Positions 1 to 9,676 of a stretch of 64,000 nt of DNA are shown here, piece after piece. The stretch is taken from contig BCJJ01000002.1 of NCBI GenBank assembly GCA_039545355.1, positions 155,128-219,127 on the forward strand. The letters are read 5' to 3'. Origin of the DNA: Trichosporon coremiiforme. Its lineage: Eukaryota; Basidiomycota; Tremellomycetes; Trichosporonales; Trichosporonaceae. The notes under the pieces are model-generated. The model did no database searches and had not been told where the DNA came from. It worked only from the letters and a program-made list of their open reading frames with translations. Every line of letters begins with the position of its first letter. The first letter of the stretch is position 1. Position numbers and translations under genes: made by a program.

Positions 1-35
1 CTAGCTATTTCTCGGCGACACTTAGCTGATAACAG

Positions 36-823
36 CCAACTCGTACTCGACCCGCCTCCTGAACCACCTCGCCGAGGTTCAGACCCCCGACTCGCCGGTC
101 GGTGTTTACCTGTCGACGCACAACGGTGGCTTCGTCACCCGCGGGGCCGTCGACCTGCTCGTTGCTGTTGAGAAGGCCGCTGGACGCGGCAAGGCGATCC
201 TCCTTATCCACGACGCTGGCAAGGCGGCCACGTCCGGTGACCTCTCGCTCAAGGCTTTCCGGCTGTCTGACGGTGCGCGCGAGGCCGCGAAGGCGGGCAA
301 GTGGGACTCGTCTGCCCTGATGGAGAACAAGCTCACTGCCGCCACTATGCTCACGAGCCTTCCCCTCGAGGTTGCCTCTACCCCGCTCGTCCAGGCCTTC
401 CTCGCCACCCTCACGACGCCGGCCGAGCAGCCGAAGCCCTCTCTCTCCGGCGCCCAGGTCCCGCTCCCGCCTGCGTTCCAGCCGCTCGTCAACCCCCTCC
501 CCCACAGCCTTCCCGAGTACCTCTCGAACACTCTCGACGCGATCACGCTGCACAACCACGAGGCGAACAACCTGTCGTTCATGCAGCGCCAAATTGCCCG
601 TGAGAAGGCCAACCACGAGCGCACCATCAAGGAGCGCGAGGACGAGAACGCCCGCAGGCGCAAGCTCGGCCAGCCCGAGCTCCCCATCATCTCGTCCGAG
701 CTCCGCGGAGGAACCAAGGAGCCCTCCAGGCTCGAGATGCTCTGCCTCCAGGGCCAGCTCGACGGACTCACCAAGAGCATGGGCGCGGAGGCCGGCAAGG
801 GCCTCGTCAGGTGTTACCTTTAG
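36..823 (+). CDS. eIF3 subunit H, 3' part (5' end outside window)
   Basis: Subunit h of translation initiation factor 3, an MPN-domain scaffold subunit of the cytoplasmic 43S pre-initiation complex. About 262 codons are visible. The family signatures GGFVTRGAVD and LSLKAFRLSD lie near the exon start and match the human pattern GSFVTRALLD / LSLKAYRLT; SRLEMLCLQGQLDGLTKS near the C-terminus matches the family's RMDSLLIAGQI segment. The bases before position 36 look like an intron end (GCTGAT then AACAG), so the exon is taken from 36 and the frame is open to the TAG at 821-823. The N-terminal MPN half is missing at the window edge. The protein ends GLVRCYL, slightly earlier than I would expect, so a further 3' exon cannot be excluded. 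It converges on UTP23 with 187 bp between the stop codons. Confidence 0.85.
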
Positions 824-1010
824 TTTAGCTATAGATGGATTGTGTATTAGCCGCGCCAAGCGCGCCGAACGGCCGGCGGTCGTGAGCAAGAGTGGTTGAA
901 TGTACACGGCAGCCAGTTAGATACTGACAGAAGAGAAGGGGAGAGATAGTCAGTGGCGGCAAGTGAGTGGAGAGCGCCGCGCGATCAAAACATAATACAT
1001 GAGTCTAAGT

Positions 1011-2052
1011 CTAGTCCGAGTCGTCGTCGCTGTCTCCACCGGCAGGCGCATCGCGCGCGGCCCGCTCCTCAAGCGCCTTGATACGCTTCTCTTCTCCCTC
1101 AGCCCGAATCTCGCTGATAGCCTCCGCAACGGCGCCCTTTCCGCGTCCGCGTTTCCTCTTCTTCTTCCGTCTTCCTCCGTCCTCTTCTCCTCCCTCCTCA
1201 CCCTCCTTCTCGCCCTCGGTCTGCTCCTCGACCTCGACCTCGACCTTTCTCTTCTTCTTCTTCATGCTCAACGGGTTGGGCGCCTTCGGGCCCTGCTTTC
1301 TTGATCGCGTCGCGGCAGCCTCAGCCGTGGTAGAGGCGGAGGGAGCGCCCTTGACGTTGTCGCCGTCCACGACGCCGTCGAGCAGCTCCGCACCCGCCTT
1401 GCGCTTCTCCTCCTCCTGCGCGAGCTTGGCGCGGACGGTGGCTTGACTCGGGGGAGAGAGCACGAGCACGCCGGTGCTGTTGTAGTGCACGATCGGAAGG
1501 CCGGGGACGCGCGACATCGAGCCCAGGAACTTCTGCGACGCCGTGCAGAGCACGTAGCGGTGCTTGTTCGTCTCGCCTGGAGGTCAGCTGGAGCTCCCGA
1601 CGGTCACCTTTGCAGCTATTGCGCCCTTTCCATGCCCGGGTGGAAACAAGGAAAGCGGCAACAGCATACGCAGCTCGCAGCTTCACTGCTCACTGCTCGA
1701 ATGACTTACCAACAACCTCCTTAATGCACTGTGTCGGGTCGATCGCCTCGCGGTGGTTGCACTTGCGACGCTCGGCCGTCTTGGCCAGGTTCACGACGTG
1801 CTGGTACTCCTTGCCGAGCTTGTACAGCGCCTCCATGCAGCACTGGGTGATCATGAACTTGGTGTCCTTCGTGTCGCCGCCGGAGAGACCGAGCACCTTG
1901 CGCACGACGGCGAGCGTGTCGATGTCCTTCTGCTTGGCCGACTCGAGCAGGAAGCCGTCCGACAGCAGAACCTGGTAGGGGAGTCGGAATCCGAAAGTCG
2001 ACACATACAGCGCCATCACGCGCTTGTACGCCTTGGCACGCTTCTGCCTCAT
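1011..2052 (-). CDS. UTP23: rRNA-processing protein UTP23 (PIN-domain, SSU processome)
   Basis: Nucleolar PIN-like protein needed for early 18S rRNA maturation and snR30 release. Two exons: 2052-1710 and 1576-1011, joined across a 133-nt intron (donor GTAAGT, end GCTGACCTCCAG), giving 302 residues. The start MRQKRAKAYKRVMALY is the family hallmark. It is followed by KFMITQCCMEALY and by RRKCNHREAIDPTQC, the Cys/His cluster of Utp23. The second exon opens with GETNKHRYVLCTASQKF and continues through VPGLPIVHYNSTGVL. The basic LGPKAPNPLS-type tail signature is present as GPKAPNPLSMKKKKRK, followed by a long acidic and lysine-rich low-complexity tail typical of nucleolar factors. The start is the first ATG and matches the conserved N-terminus. 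Tail-to-tail with eIF3h. Confidence 0.93.
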
Positions 2053-2964
2053 TGTTGCGGTGTGGTCGGGGAGAAGAGTGAGGGTTGCTGAAGGGAGGTG
2101 ATCGCCGAAATGAGGTCAGTCGTAGATGGAAGCGCAAGCAACTTTTGTTGGTGGTGTCACGTGACTCGAGGATCTCGCCACCCAAGCTAGGTAAGTATCC
2201 CAGACCGTCCAACATGAACAACGTCTCGATAGCTATGCATTCCAAACTAGATATGTAACTCATTGCATAAGATAGTAGCCTTACCTGTGCTCTCATCCGG
2301 GCTGCCGGGTTTAGAGATGGACAGGGTGAACACTGCTGCACCTCGTTCGGTACCACTAATGATGCCGCGAGGACGCAGTGTGCGCTCTTCTCCTTGCGCA
2401 TGGCATCACCGAATGACATGATCGCTGCATTCTACTTACTATACGTTTCGACCTAACCTATAACCTCTAATGCTACGTGGAGGGAAGCTGATGCCTGCTG
2501 CTACAGTATTATATGTAAGCCCAGAAGAGAGCAGCGCTTGCCCGCGGCTCCGACTGTAACCCGGTTTGTGATCTGAGACACAGAGTTTCCCTACTGTGAC
2601 TCCAAGACATCAGACAGATACCATTGGTAGTTGCACTCCAAATCATGCTCCTCTCTATCCTGCTCGTACTTGACTACAGAGGTTAGCTGGGCGTCTCCTG
2701 AACAATCCTGGTTGTTTCAGAACGTACGGATGCGTGATAGGAATCGCTTCGGAGCTGCCTGTCGCAGGGCTTGAAGGTGCTCTGTTTCCATGTGACCATG
2801 CCTCCCTCATTCTCGTCATCCTGTAATCACTGAATTCTGGCATTGTCTGACTCGTCCTGCGAGCGCCACAAATATCGACGTTGAGCCTGTAGTGCTCTCC
2901 AGCTCTGGTAGGATTCGTCAGATTGCCCAGGCCCGTTGGCAAATCGCTGAACATGGTCCAGAGC
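2053..2964. other. Spacer without a recognisable gene
   Basis: Upstream region of UTP23 followed by sequence with frequent stops in all frames. The first few hundred bases presumably hold the UTP23 promoter. The far end runs into the decayed 3' end of the first BTB-like copy. No RNA gene or repeat was seen. Confidence 0.5.
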
Positions 2965-3530
2965 CTAGAGCAGAACGATGCCGGGTTCCCCAACTCTCTG
3001 TCCCAGAAAAGCCGACAATGCCACTCGACCAAGAAATGGGCCCAGTGCAGGGCTGTAGTACGATAGGCTGGTGGCGCAGACTTCTCTGTTGTCTGCCAGG
3101 AAGCCGAGAGCGAAAGCTGCGTTGGGAGCGATGACGCCAAACGTCATGAGCTAGACGATATGGGCCCCTAAGGCGGCGATAGACTCGAAACACTTGTGCT
3201 TCCGCAAGAAGGTCGGGGTGCGCAGGTAGGGCTCCATCTCTGCTTCCGACAGGAGGGCGCAGTCGTACTAGTTCTGGCTAGTCAGTGGTAGGAGCTTGCC
3301 TTCCGAGACGATGCTAAGGAACTGGTCAAGCACGACCTTGGTCTCCGTTTCGAAGTCGTCGAACACAATGAGGTCTGGTACTTTCGGCCAGTCGAGGTCA
3401 TACTTCCACTTGGCGACGGTCCCGTACCCCGCGTTGTGCAGTGCGTATTTGGGTACTTTGGAAGCCCACTTGTCGCTCGAGATCAGGGTGGTGTCACCGC
3501 ACCTCCAGGTGGGATGCGGTCTGGGGTTGT
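2965..3530 (-). pseudogene. BTB-like tandem copy A (decayed)
   Basis: Relic of the family whose intact member lies at 6065-6973. Reading on the minus strand, the N-terminal signature HPTWRCGDTTLISSDKW is followed by FETETKVVLDQFLSI, equivalent to IETKVVLEQFLSL in the intact copy. A later segment, YDCALLSE then LMTFGVIAPNAAFALGFLAD, aligns with the C-terminal half (compare MAYGVIRIPVGFAF in copy C). Two in-frame stop codons interrupt the frame: one between LPLTSQN and YDCALL, one before LMTFGV. About 40 residues around the central FLHKYDC segment appear deleted. Function, if any, would have been protein-protein interaction. Identity as BTB-like rests on overall pattern only. Confidence 0.55.
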
Positions 3531-3704
3531 CATAAGTATTGAATGGCGTTCGTGAAGAAAGTCTCCACGGGCATACCCGTGATCTCGGACCAGCGCGCAA
3601 CAGCGCGCTCAAAACAGTGCAGGGCGTAGCGGTGCTGCGGTCCGACCTCGCGGCGTAAACTGTCCCACAGGATTACAGGAGCTTCCAAGACAAGTATCGC
3701 ACCT

Positions 3705-4201
3705 TTTACCGTATTGGTCGATGGCAGTGGGCACTTTCAGGCTGACGGCACACACCTCGCCATCGTCCAACGGCACGCCGATGCCAAAGATCTCCCAGCC
3801 TCAGAACTCTCCTCCGACCTTGGCCACCGGGAGAGCTTCGAGAGTCGGCTTTCAGCCGTATTTGCGCAGGATTTGACCCAGGTTTGCGAACGCAGCCAGT
3901 ACTTCTGTTTCCGGCGAGTTGCATCCAATGGTGATCTTGCTTCGGTTCACTGTGCCACGGATGGCGCGGAGGAGAAACTGCTCGATAACGAGCTTGCGCT
4001 CGATCTCCGCGTCGCAAAGCTGGAACACCAGCTCACCAGTGGCTGGAGCATCCGAGAGCATTTCGCTGATGATCAGCTTTCACAAGAGAAGGCGCGCAAT
4101 TCATCCGACGTTGAATTGCACCTCGGACTAGACGCGGAAACGCCACCTCTCGCTCGAGATGAGAGTGAAGTCGCCGGCTTGCCAGTCAGTATGGTCTCGG
4201 A
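3705..4201 (-). pseudogene. BTB-like tandem copy B (decayed)
   Basis: Second relic on the minus strand. Exon 1 reads DHTDWQAGDFTLISSERWRFRV and then hits TAG where the family has a proline before the Ser-Glu pair. After an intron-like stretch ending GCTGATCATCAG the frame resumes as SEMLSDAPATGELVF and IERKLVIEQFLLRAI, the family core. A C-terminal piece with VCAVSLKVPTAID aligns with WCAVSLSKIDI of the intact copy but lies beyond an in-frame TGA. The nonsense change in exon 1 plus the later stop make it non-functional. Confidence 0.55.
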
Positions 4202-4713
4202 TGACGTCCGGTCGAGTCTATGCAGAAGACAGGTCGGACATTGTGGAAATGCTAATGGTGGAACGACAAAGCTGGTAACGAGAAACAATGTGAGGATATC
4301 AGGTCCTCTGACTGACTTCTGACCCCGTGTGCGAGCGAGGGGCATAAGGGCATCGGTGTGCATCGCGAGAGAGGACGCAGCATTGCAACAGACGGATAGA
4401 CAACCCCACACGTCTCCACCGGCGCAGCCCTTTTCTACCGTCGTCATAGTCATGACTCTGTACTTGCATGACGAAGCGCACATTGGTCGAGCTACGACGC
4501 AGCATTGCAGGAACAGATGTGGCACGAAAGGCTATTAACGGAATTGGTTCCACATTTCAGGCATCGCAACATGGCAGCCGGCCAGGCATGGTTTCTAGGG
4601 ATTATTCGTAGCTGTCTAATAAGCAGGGGTGCTGAATAGCGCTATTCGGTTCCCCTCTTTCCCTTCAAGCTGCTCTGTTGACCACCCGTCCTCGTTACCC
4701 GGAAGGCGTCAGA
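4202..4713. other. Spacer between BTB-like relics
   Basis: No coding signal that I can defend. Short overlapping open frames on both strands have no family motifs. Confidence 0.45.
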
Positions 4714-5262
4714 TTAATGGTTAGGAACCACATCATTGCCTACAGTAAATATCAATAGCCCCTGTCCCCAATGTAGTCCAAGAAACACAAACGCGAAGCC
4801 GACGGGAATCCTAATGACGCCATACGCCATGAGGAGCACGGGGTGGGCGCAAAAGATCGCGGTAATCCTGTTGCAAAGATACTTCTGTAAGAACACGAGT
4901 GTGTCCTGTGACAGATTGAGGTCCGCATCCCGCAAGTTCAGATAATTGTCGCAGTCGTAGTTGTCGTGAGGTTTCAGGGGACTTGAGTGAACAGAGAGGC
5001 TTAGGAACTGCTCAATCACGGCATTACGCCCCGTTTCCAGGTTGGTGAAAGTGAGTCGTTCCGGCCAGCGGGAAGTTGTCTCCCTCACATACTCCCCGTT
5101 TACACGTTTGAGTGGAAAATCTGATGACCCAGTCGCCCAGAACCCGCCACAAAGAAAGTGTGAGACGAGACTTTGAGCCTCCACTTGTCGTAGCGACCAA
5201 CGTGCTCCATCTTCATGTGGCGGATCTTGTCTCCCCAGTCGGCGGAAGCGGCGTCGACGTCC
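4714..5262 (-). pseudogene. BTB-like tandem copy C (frameshifted, C-terminal half open)
   Basis: Minus strand. A degenerate N-terminal segment, ADWGDKIRHMKMEHVGRYDK then WRLKVSSHTFF, aligns with DWQSGNFTLISSDGWRFKAPSYSLF of the intact copy. The frame then shifts by one and continues open to the stop at 4714. It includes LTFTNLETGRNAVIEQFLSL, YDCDNYLNLRDADLNLSQDT, and a hydrophobic stretch around LLMAYGVIRIPVGFAFVFLG. No in-frame ATG is visible for the N-terminal part. The long intact 3' half suggests either recent decay or a truncated product. Neighbouring copy D abuts it directly. Confidence 0.5.
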
Positions 5263-5264
5263 AG

Positions 5265-5806
5265 ACTGCTGGCAGCACACAGGTCATCGTCCTCCCAGAG
5301 CCGCCCCGAGAACGAAGCCTGGCCAACCCCAAAGAATGTTGGACAAGAGGTCGAACATCTCCGTACTCAGCCTCTCGATGATAACCTCGCAGTCGTACTT
5401 GTGGAGGAACGTGTGGAGGTTGACGAGCACCTCCATCGTTCTCGAGCTGAACATGACCTCAGTCAACGGCAGCCTATCCGTGCCGAGTATGCTACGCCAA
5501 GCGAGACTCGGAAACTGCTCAACAACCGCCTTACACTCGAGTGCAGGATCCGGAAATTGGAACTCATTTCACTAGTCACGGGCTTGTGGGCGAGCACCTC
5601 ACTGTCTGTCAGCGTTCCATAAAGACCCATAAAGGTCTTCTCTCCAGGTTATCACACTGGGTTGTCAACACAGTCGGAAGGGCTTACCTGAATCTAAACA
5701 GCAGCTCCGATGGTACGCGAAAGATCCATCCGTCGCTAGAGATCAGGGTGAAGTCGCCATCAAGCCAATGTTGGTGGTTGCAGAGAACCAGCTGATTATC
5801 GTTCAT
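5265..5806 (-). pseudogene. BTB-like tandem copy D (two frameshifts)
   Basis: Minus strand, start ATG at 5806. Exon 1 reads NHQHWLDGDFTLISSDGWIF then RVPSELLF and ends at a good donor (GTAAGC near 5691). A plausible acceptor (GCTGACAGACAG) precedes the second exon. There the frame must shift once to reach FPDPALECKAVVEQFPSLAW and NLHTFLHKYDCEVIIERLST. It must shift again, near GAALGG, to reach DDDLCAASS, the counterpart of ADDDWCAVSLS in the intact copy. The exon layout matches the intact member, so the relic arose by tandem gene duplication and not by retroposition. Confidence 0.55.
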
Positions 5807-6064
5807 GGTGAACCTAAGGATGCTGAAAGAGAGATGATACGTTGTTACCACCTTGTGGGAAATCAAACGGAGGTCGTTAGATGTCATGCAAGGAGTTGGA
5901 TGGCCGAAACGATGGGCACCCAGTACTTGACACCCACGAGTGTGTATCGTTGCGCAAGGGGCTCAGAGGCAGATCCTCCACACTTCGCCCTTGTCAGCAG
6001 TCGTCATAACAATTTCTCTTTTCGTTCATCATCATATCACCGATACGCTCCTCTCTCCATCACG

Positions 6065-6973
6065 ATGACAACTCCCACCCCGCCCAAGGACGCCGTCGAT
6101 ATCCAGGACCATCCCGACTGGCAGAGTGGTAACTTCACTCTGATCTCAAGCGATGGGTGGCGTTTCAAGGCACCTTCGTACTCCCTGTTTCATGCCAGGT
6201 GCGTCATTATTATTCTCAAGATGGGCTACAACTGATAACGCAGTGCAGTCCTTCGAGACGCACCCGTGGGTGGTCCGCAAGAGATCACATTCACAGATGA
6301 GTCGATTGAGACGAAGGTAGTCCTAGAGCAGTTCCTCTCCCTGGCCGTGCACTCGCGGCTGGTCCCCCGCGATACCCAGGGCTGGGAGACAGCCTGCAAG
6401 CCTCTCCCATGCGAGACGCTGAATGTCTTTCTGGGCCTCCTCCCTTTCCTCCACAAGTACGACTGCACTCCGACGCTGCGCAGCTTCTGCGGTGACATCC
6501 TCAAGCTCGTAAACTTTGAGGCGATTGAGCCGCTGGATGGTTTCGCGCTTGGCGCGATCGCGGCAGACGACGACTGGTGCGCAGTAAGCTTGTCGAAGAT
6601 CGATATCTCCGGTGAAGGTGATATAATGAAGGTCAACGACATTGAGGCGTTTGTCTGGAAAAGGGCAGAGGCCCGGTACATGTTCGCCCTGACCAAGACG
6701 AAGTGGGCGGTGGAGATCGAAGGCGACGACGGTCCGATTGCGAAAACAAGGCGCCCAGCAAATCGTTCTCGTTCTAACTGGAGTTTCAACCAAGCTCCAC
6801 ACCGAAGCACATACACTCTGCTTCAGTCAAATGGGAATATCATGGGACCAATGCATAGGCTGCTGATCGGTGACATGTCTAAGAGTCTAGCTTTCCTCCC
6901 TTGGCTGCGTACATGTAAAGAGTCGCTGAACTCCGTCGCCACTTCGGCTAAAGTTCCGTTCGTAGACCACTGA
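6065..6973 (+). CDS. BTB/POZ-like domain protein, intact member of a tandem family
   Basis: The only undisrupted copy in the array and the only one confidently on the plus strand. Exons 6065-6198 and 6244-6973 are joined across a 45-nt intron (GTGCGT...GATAACGCAG), giving 287 residues. The N-terminal part HPDWQSGNFTLISSDGWRF then KAPSYSLFHAS resembles fungal BTB entries (D-x-x-hydrophobic strand followed by a 'hard copy of the buried helix'). It is followed by VLRDAP, ESIETKVVLEQFLSLA and FLHKYDCTPTLRSF. BTB domains mediate homodimerisation and cullin-3 or transcription-factor contacts; no kelch, zinc finger or other partner domain is visible. The last 50 residues look poorly conserved, and a 3' intron may have been missed. 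The family seems to be amplified and rapidly decaying. Confidence 0.6.
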
Positions 6974-7023
6974 TCGGCCCTGGACAGCTCGTCTCAATAT
7001 CCCCCTGTGGGAATGTTATGAAC

Positions 7024-7187
7024 TTGAGGCCGTAGTTGTCGCTGGGGCATCACGGAAGATGGCGCTGTTGCACCAGCGGTGCTCTCCCACCTGGCTCTGA
7101 TGAGCACATCGGAAGGTACCTTGAACCGCCACCCGTCGGACGAGACCAGAGTGAAGTCGCCAGTCGTCCAAGAAGCGTGGTCTCGAC
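7024..7187 (-). pseudogene. BTB-like tandem copy F (exon 1 fragment)
   Basis: Minus strand fragment reading RDHASWTTGDFTLVSSDGW then RFKVPSDVLIRA, almost identical in pattern to exon 1 of the intact copy. It is followed within 30 nt by AIFRDAP, which matches the start of its exon 2 (AVLRDAP). The intervening sequence is only 26 nt, too short for a normal intron, and the frame stops soon after. Only the 5' part of the gene is left. Confidence 0.55.
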
Positions 7188-7911
7188 AATTCCTTGAAGC
7201 ACTTCAGACATGTCGTGTTTATTGATGCATTGTTGATGAGAAGAAGACAGCGCTGATATCGAGACGGCAGAAAACCGTAGTGCTCAAGGCAGCGGGCTGA
7301 GGCGGCCAGCGACAATGTGTGTGTGGCTGTTTGCGCCAGCAAAGCACGGTCCTCGCCAGCGTGCAGGTGGGTGGAAGCGGAGCGGGAGAGACGCAGTACT
7401 CTACTCCCTCTACCAAGCTTGGGGAAGGGGGAGGAGTCGGCAGATCAGGTTGGTTGCTTGTAGCCCTCGAGGTTTGGTGTCCGAAGAAGGGGTGGGATCA
7501 CTGGGTGGCCAGAGAGGTCCATGAGGTTCTGGAGATCAGGCTCGATTGGGACTACATGACCCACCCTGCTCGTTGATCTGCTTCATCAGCTCCATAAACT
7601 TGTGGGCGAAAACCCGAGGGGTCGTCTCTCGATCTGCAGACTCGGCTTCACGAACAATAGCCCACTGAAATGGGAATGGAATCGCACTGGCTGTCGTAAG
7701 ACTGCAGTCCTAGAGAGGGCTGCCAGCTGCCCTCCTTGCCGTCGAGGGGTCTTCGCTGCTGGTCCGCCCCGCTGCATCTGTTACTCGATAAAAGGATGCG
7801 GAAGCAGAGCAAAAGGTCGTTGATATGCGTAGCAAAGACGATATCGCCCGGTTTCGAGAAGTGTTGTAACGCGACGGCTTCGGTCTCAAATGATCGGAAT
7901 AGCTTCAGTCC

Positions 7912-8222
7912 TCATTCGGACTGATCTTTGTCCAAGAAGAACGTCAGGTTGGTGAGCAGAGCCTTCCATCGAGTGTACGACCTGTAGAAGATGCCGAGAC
8001 GATCAAAGTTGAGGAACACAAGATCGAGATACACGAAAATTCCTCACTCTCTACGTTGCCGTCTGACTGACATATGATCTTGTCTGCCTGGTCGTCAGGT
8101 AGGGCAAGCTTGTCAGCGAACACCGGGCTGGACCAAGACAGCGTCAAGCTGGCAACTCTGAACAGCGTTTTGTCGGCAGATACCAATAACATATCACCTG
8201 AGGTCCAAAGCTCGTGTTCGGT
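7912..8222 (-). pseudogene. BTB-like copy G (divergent, frameshifted)
   Basis: Minus strand. HELWTSGDMLLVSADKTLFR then VASLTLSWSSPVFADKL and LPDDQADKI resemble the opening of a fungal BTB domain, including the usual SPVF motif. After one frameshift the sequence continues as YLDLVFLNFDRLGIFY then RSYTRWKALLTNLTFFLDKD before a TGA. It is more distant from copies A-F than they are from each other. Weaker coding-like sequence continues on the same strand to about 7590. Confidence 0.4.
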
Positions 8223-8831
8223 GGTATAATAGTCTTCATCTAGACTGGGATATCACCGGGGCTAGACATGACGGACGATGGGCGGGTGACGAGGGTGAGT
8301 TAGGTGATCAGTGGTAAAGTAAGGCGGTGTGATGGGTCGCGGGTGGTGAGGCAGGCAGATAACAGCGGGTAGGAAAGCTTGATAAGGAAGTTGAAGACGA
8401 CCCTCAGGTAGGGAGCTAACCTAGTGAACCCTTCCATCATGTGAACCAGAGCAGGTGGAGGCACGAAGTGGAGGTGGAGGGGCTACTTCACGTGACCGGA
8501 TCATTAACTGTGCTTGAGACGGCGATAAAGGTGATGGACCGGGTCGTGGAATCTTTCTTTCGTGCTGAGCACCAAGCTCTGCATAGCCCAACAGCAACTG
8601 AGGTGCTCTATCCACCCGAGTTGCTTTCAAAGCAGCACTTGCCGTTGGTAGAATTGAGACACGATCGGAGGTGGCGTACATCACACTGTTCGCATGTGAT
8701 TCACACAGCCGCTCAAGAGCCTCGCTCGCATCTTGAACCAGTGCGCCCAGTCCTAAACCGATCTCGCCTTAACACTCAGCTTTCTGGACTTATCCACCTC
8801 CCACTTCACAACAGCATGACCTCCTAGCAAC
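8223..8831. other. Spacer without a recognisable gene
   Basis: Boundary between the BTB-like array and the PPxY membrane-protein cluster. Nothing with family motifs was found. The last part should hold the promoter of the small gene at 8832. Confidence 0.4.
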
Positions 8832-9190
8832 ATGTCCGACACGACTGAACTCGAGATCGGTCTCTGCATGGCCATCCTCCGTGGGTCCACCCTACCGCAG
8901 CTGACCTGACACCAGTGTCCATTGCCCTGACCCTCGCTCTGATCGGATGCTGCGTCAGCTGCGCCCGCGACTGCAAGGGCACGGAGCGCCGCCGCCGCGA
9001 CACAGAATGGGTCACCCGCCTTCCTCGATCGCCGCAGGCGTCACCGCCCGTGCGCGCCGCCCACTTGCCCCCACCTTACCTGGCCTCCTGGGTCGTGTTC
9101 CGCCCTGAAGAGCAAGAGGAGACGCTTCCATTGTACGATCCCTGTACCCCGCCGCGATACGAAGCTGTGTCCACCTCGCAGAGGACCTAG
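8832..9190 (+). CDS. Small single-pass membrane protein with PPxY motifs
   Basis: Unrecognised family. Exons 8832-8880 and 8916-9190 flank a 35-nt intron (GTGGGT...CTGACCTGACACCAG), giving 107 residues. A hydrophobic segment (about residues 11-30, SIALTLALIGCCVSC) ends in a Cys cluster, a likely palmitoylation site, and is followed by the basic stretch ERRRR, so the C-terminal two thirds should face the cytosol. That tail has LPPPY and CTPPRYEAV. PPxY is the binding motif of WW domains in Rsp5/NEDD4 ubiquitin ligases, and the PPxYxxV form recurs in the neighbours at 9677 and 15835. It looks like the membrane-plus-tail half of those proteins without the ectodomain. The intron is at the short end for this genome, so the model is moderate. 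Confidence 0.5.
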
Positions 9191-9676
9191 CATGGGAATT
9201 TCCGCTGCTGTGAAGAAGACCGTTGTATAATGCATGTAGGTTAGAAGTGCCCCGATGGTGGCTGTGTGGGCGGCGCTGGATGTTTGCTGGACTGCTGGAT
9301 CGAGGCCGATCGCTCGATCCTTCGAGGAAGTGGAGGTATGGGTCTGACCAAAGACGAAACATGATGGCAAGAACATGGGATCTTCAGGGCACTGGCTGAT
9401 CACTCACCTTCAACACATGCTTCCTCCCCGCCTTACCCATAAACGCGGAAGGCGTCTGAGGAAGGTCAGTGCTGTACAGTACGATGAGTCTACGCATGGT
9501 GCTGCCTTGGTGTGCTTGGCATGTTGATCGGGCGACTTGCACTTGCAACCTTTTGGCCGCTCGAGCCACCGTCGTTTTCACTTGTTGTGACTGATGAGTG
9601 ACTCATTCCATTGCGCTAACAACCGGACCCCTTCTTCGCAGTGTTCAACTCTTCACAGCACCATCAAGCCTCTACC
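9191..9676. other. Spacer, possible upstream exon of the next gene
   Basis: No secure gene. A short open stretch from the ATG at 9521 (MLIGRLALATFWPL) is hydrophobic enough to be part of a signal sequence. An acceptor-like site (GCTAAC ... CTTCTTCGCAG) ends at 9641, in phase with an open frame that runs into the gene at 9677. A missing first exon here is possible but unproven. Confidence 0.3.
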
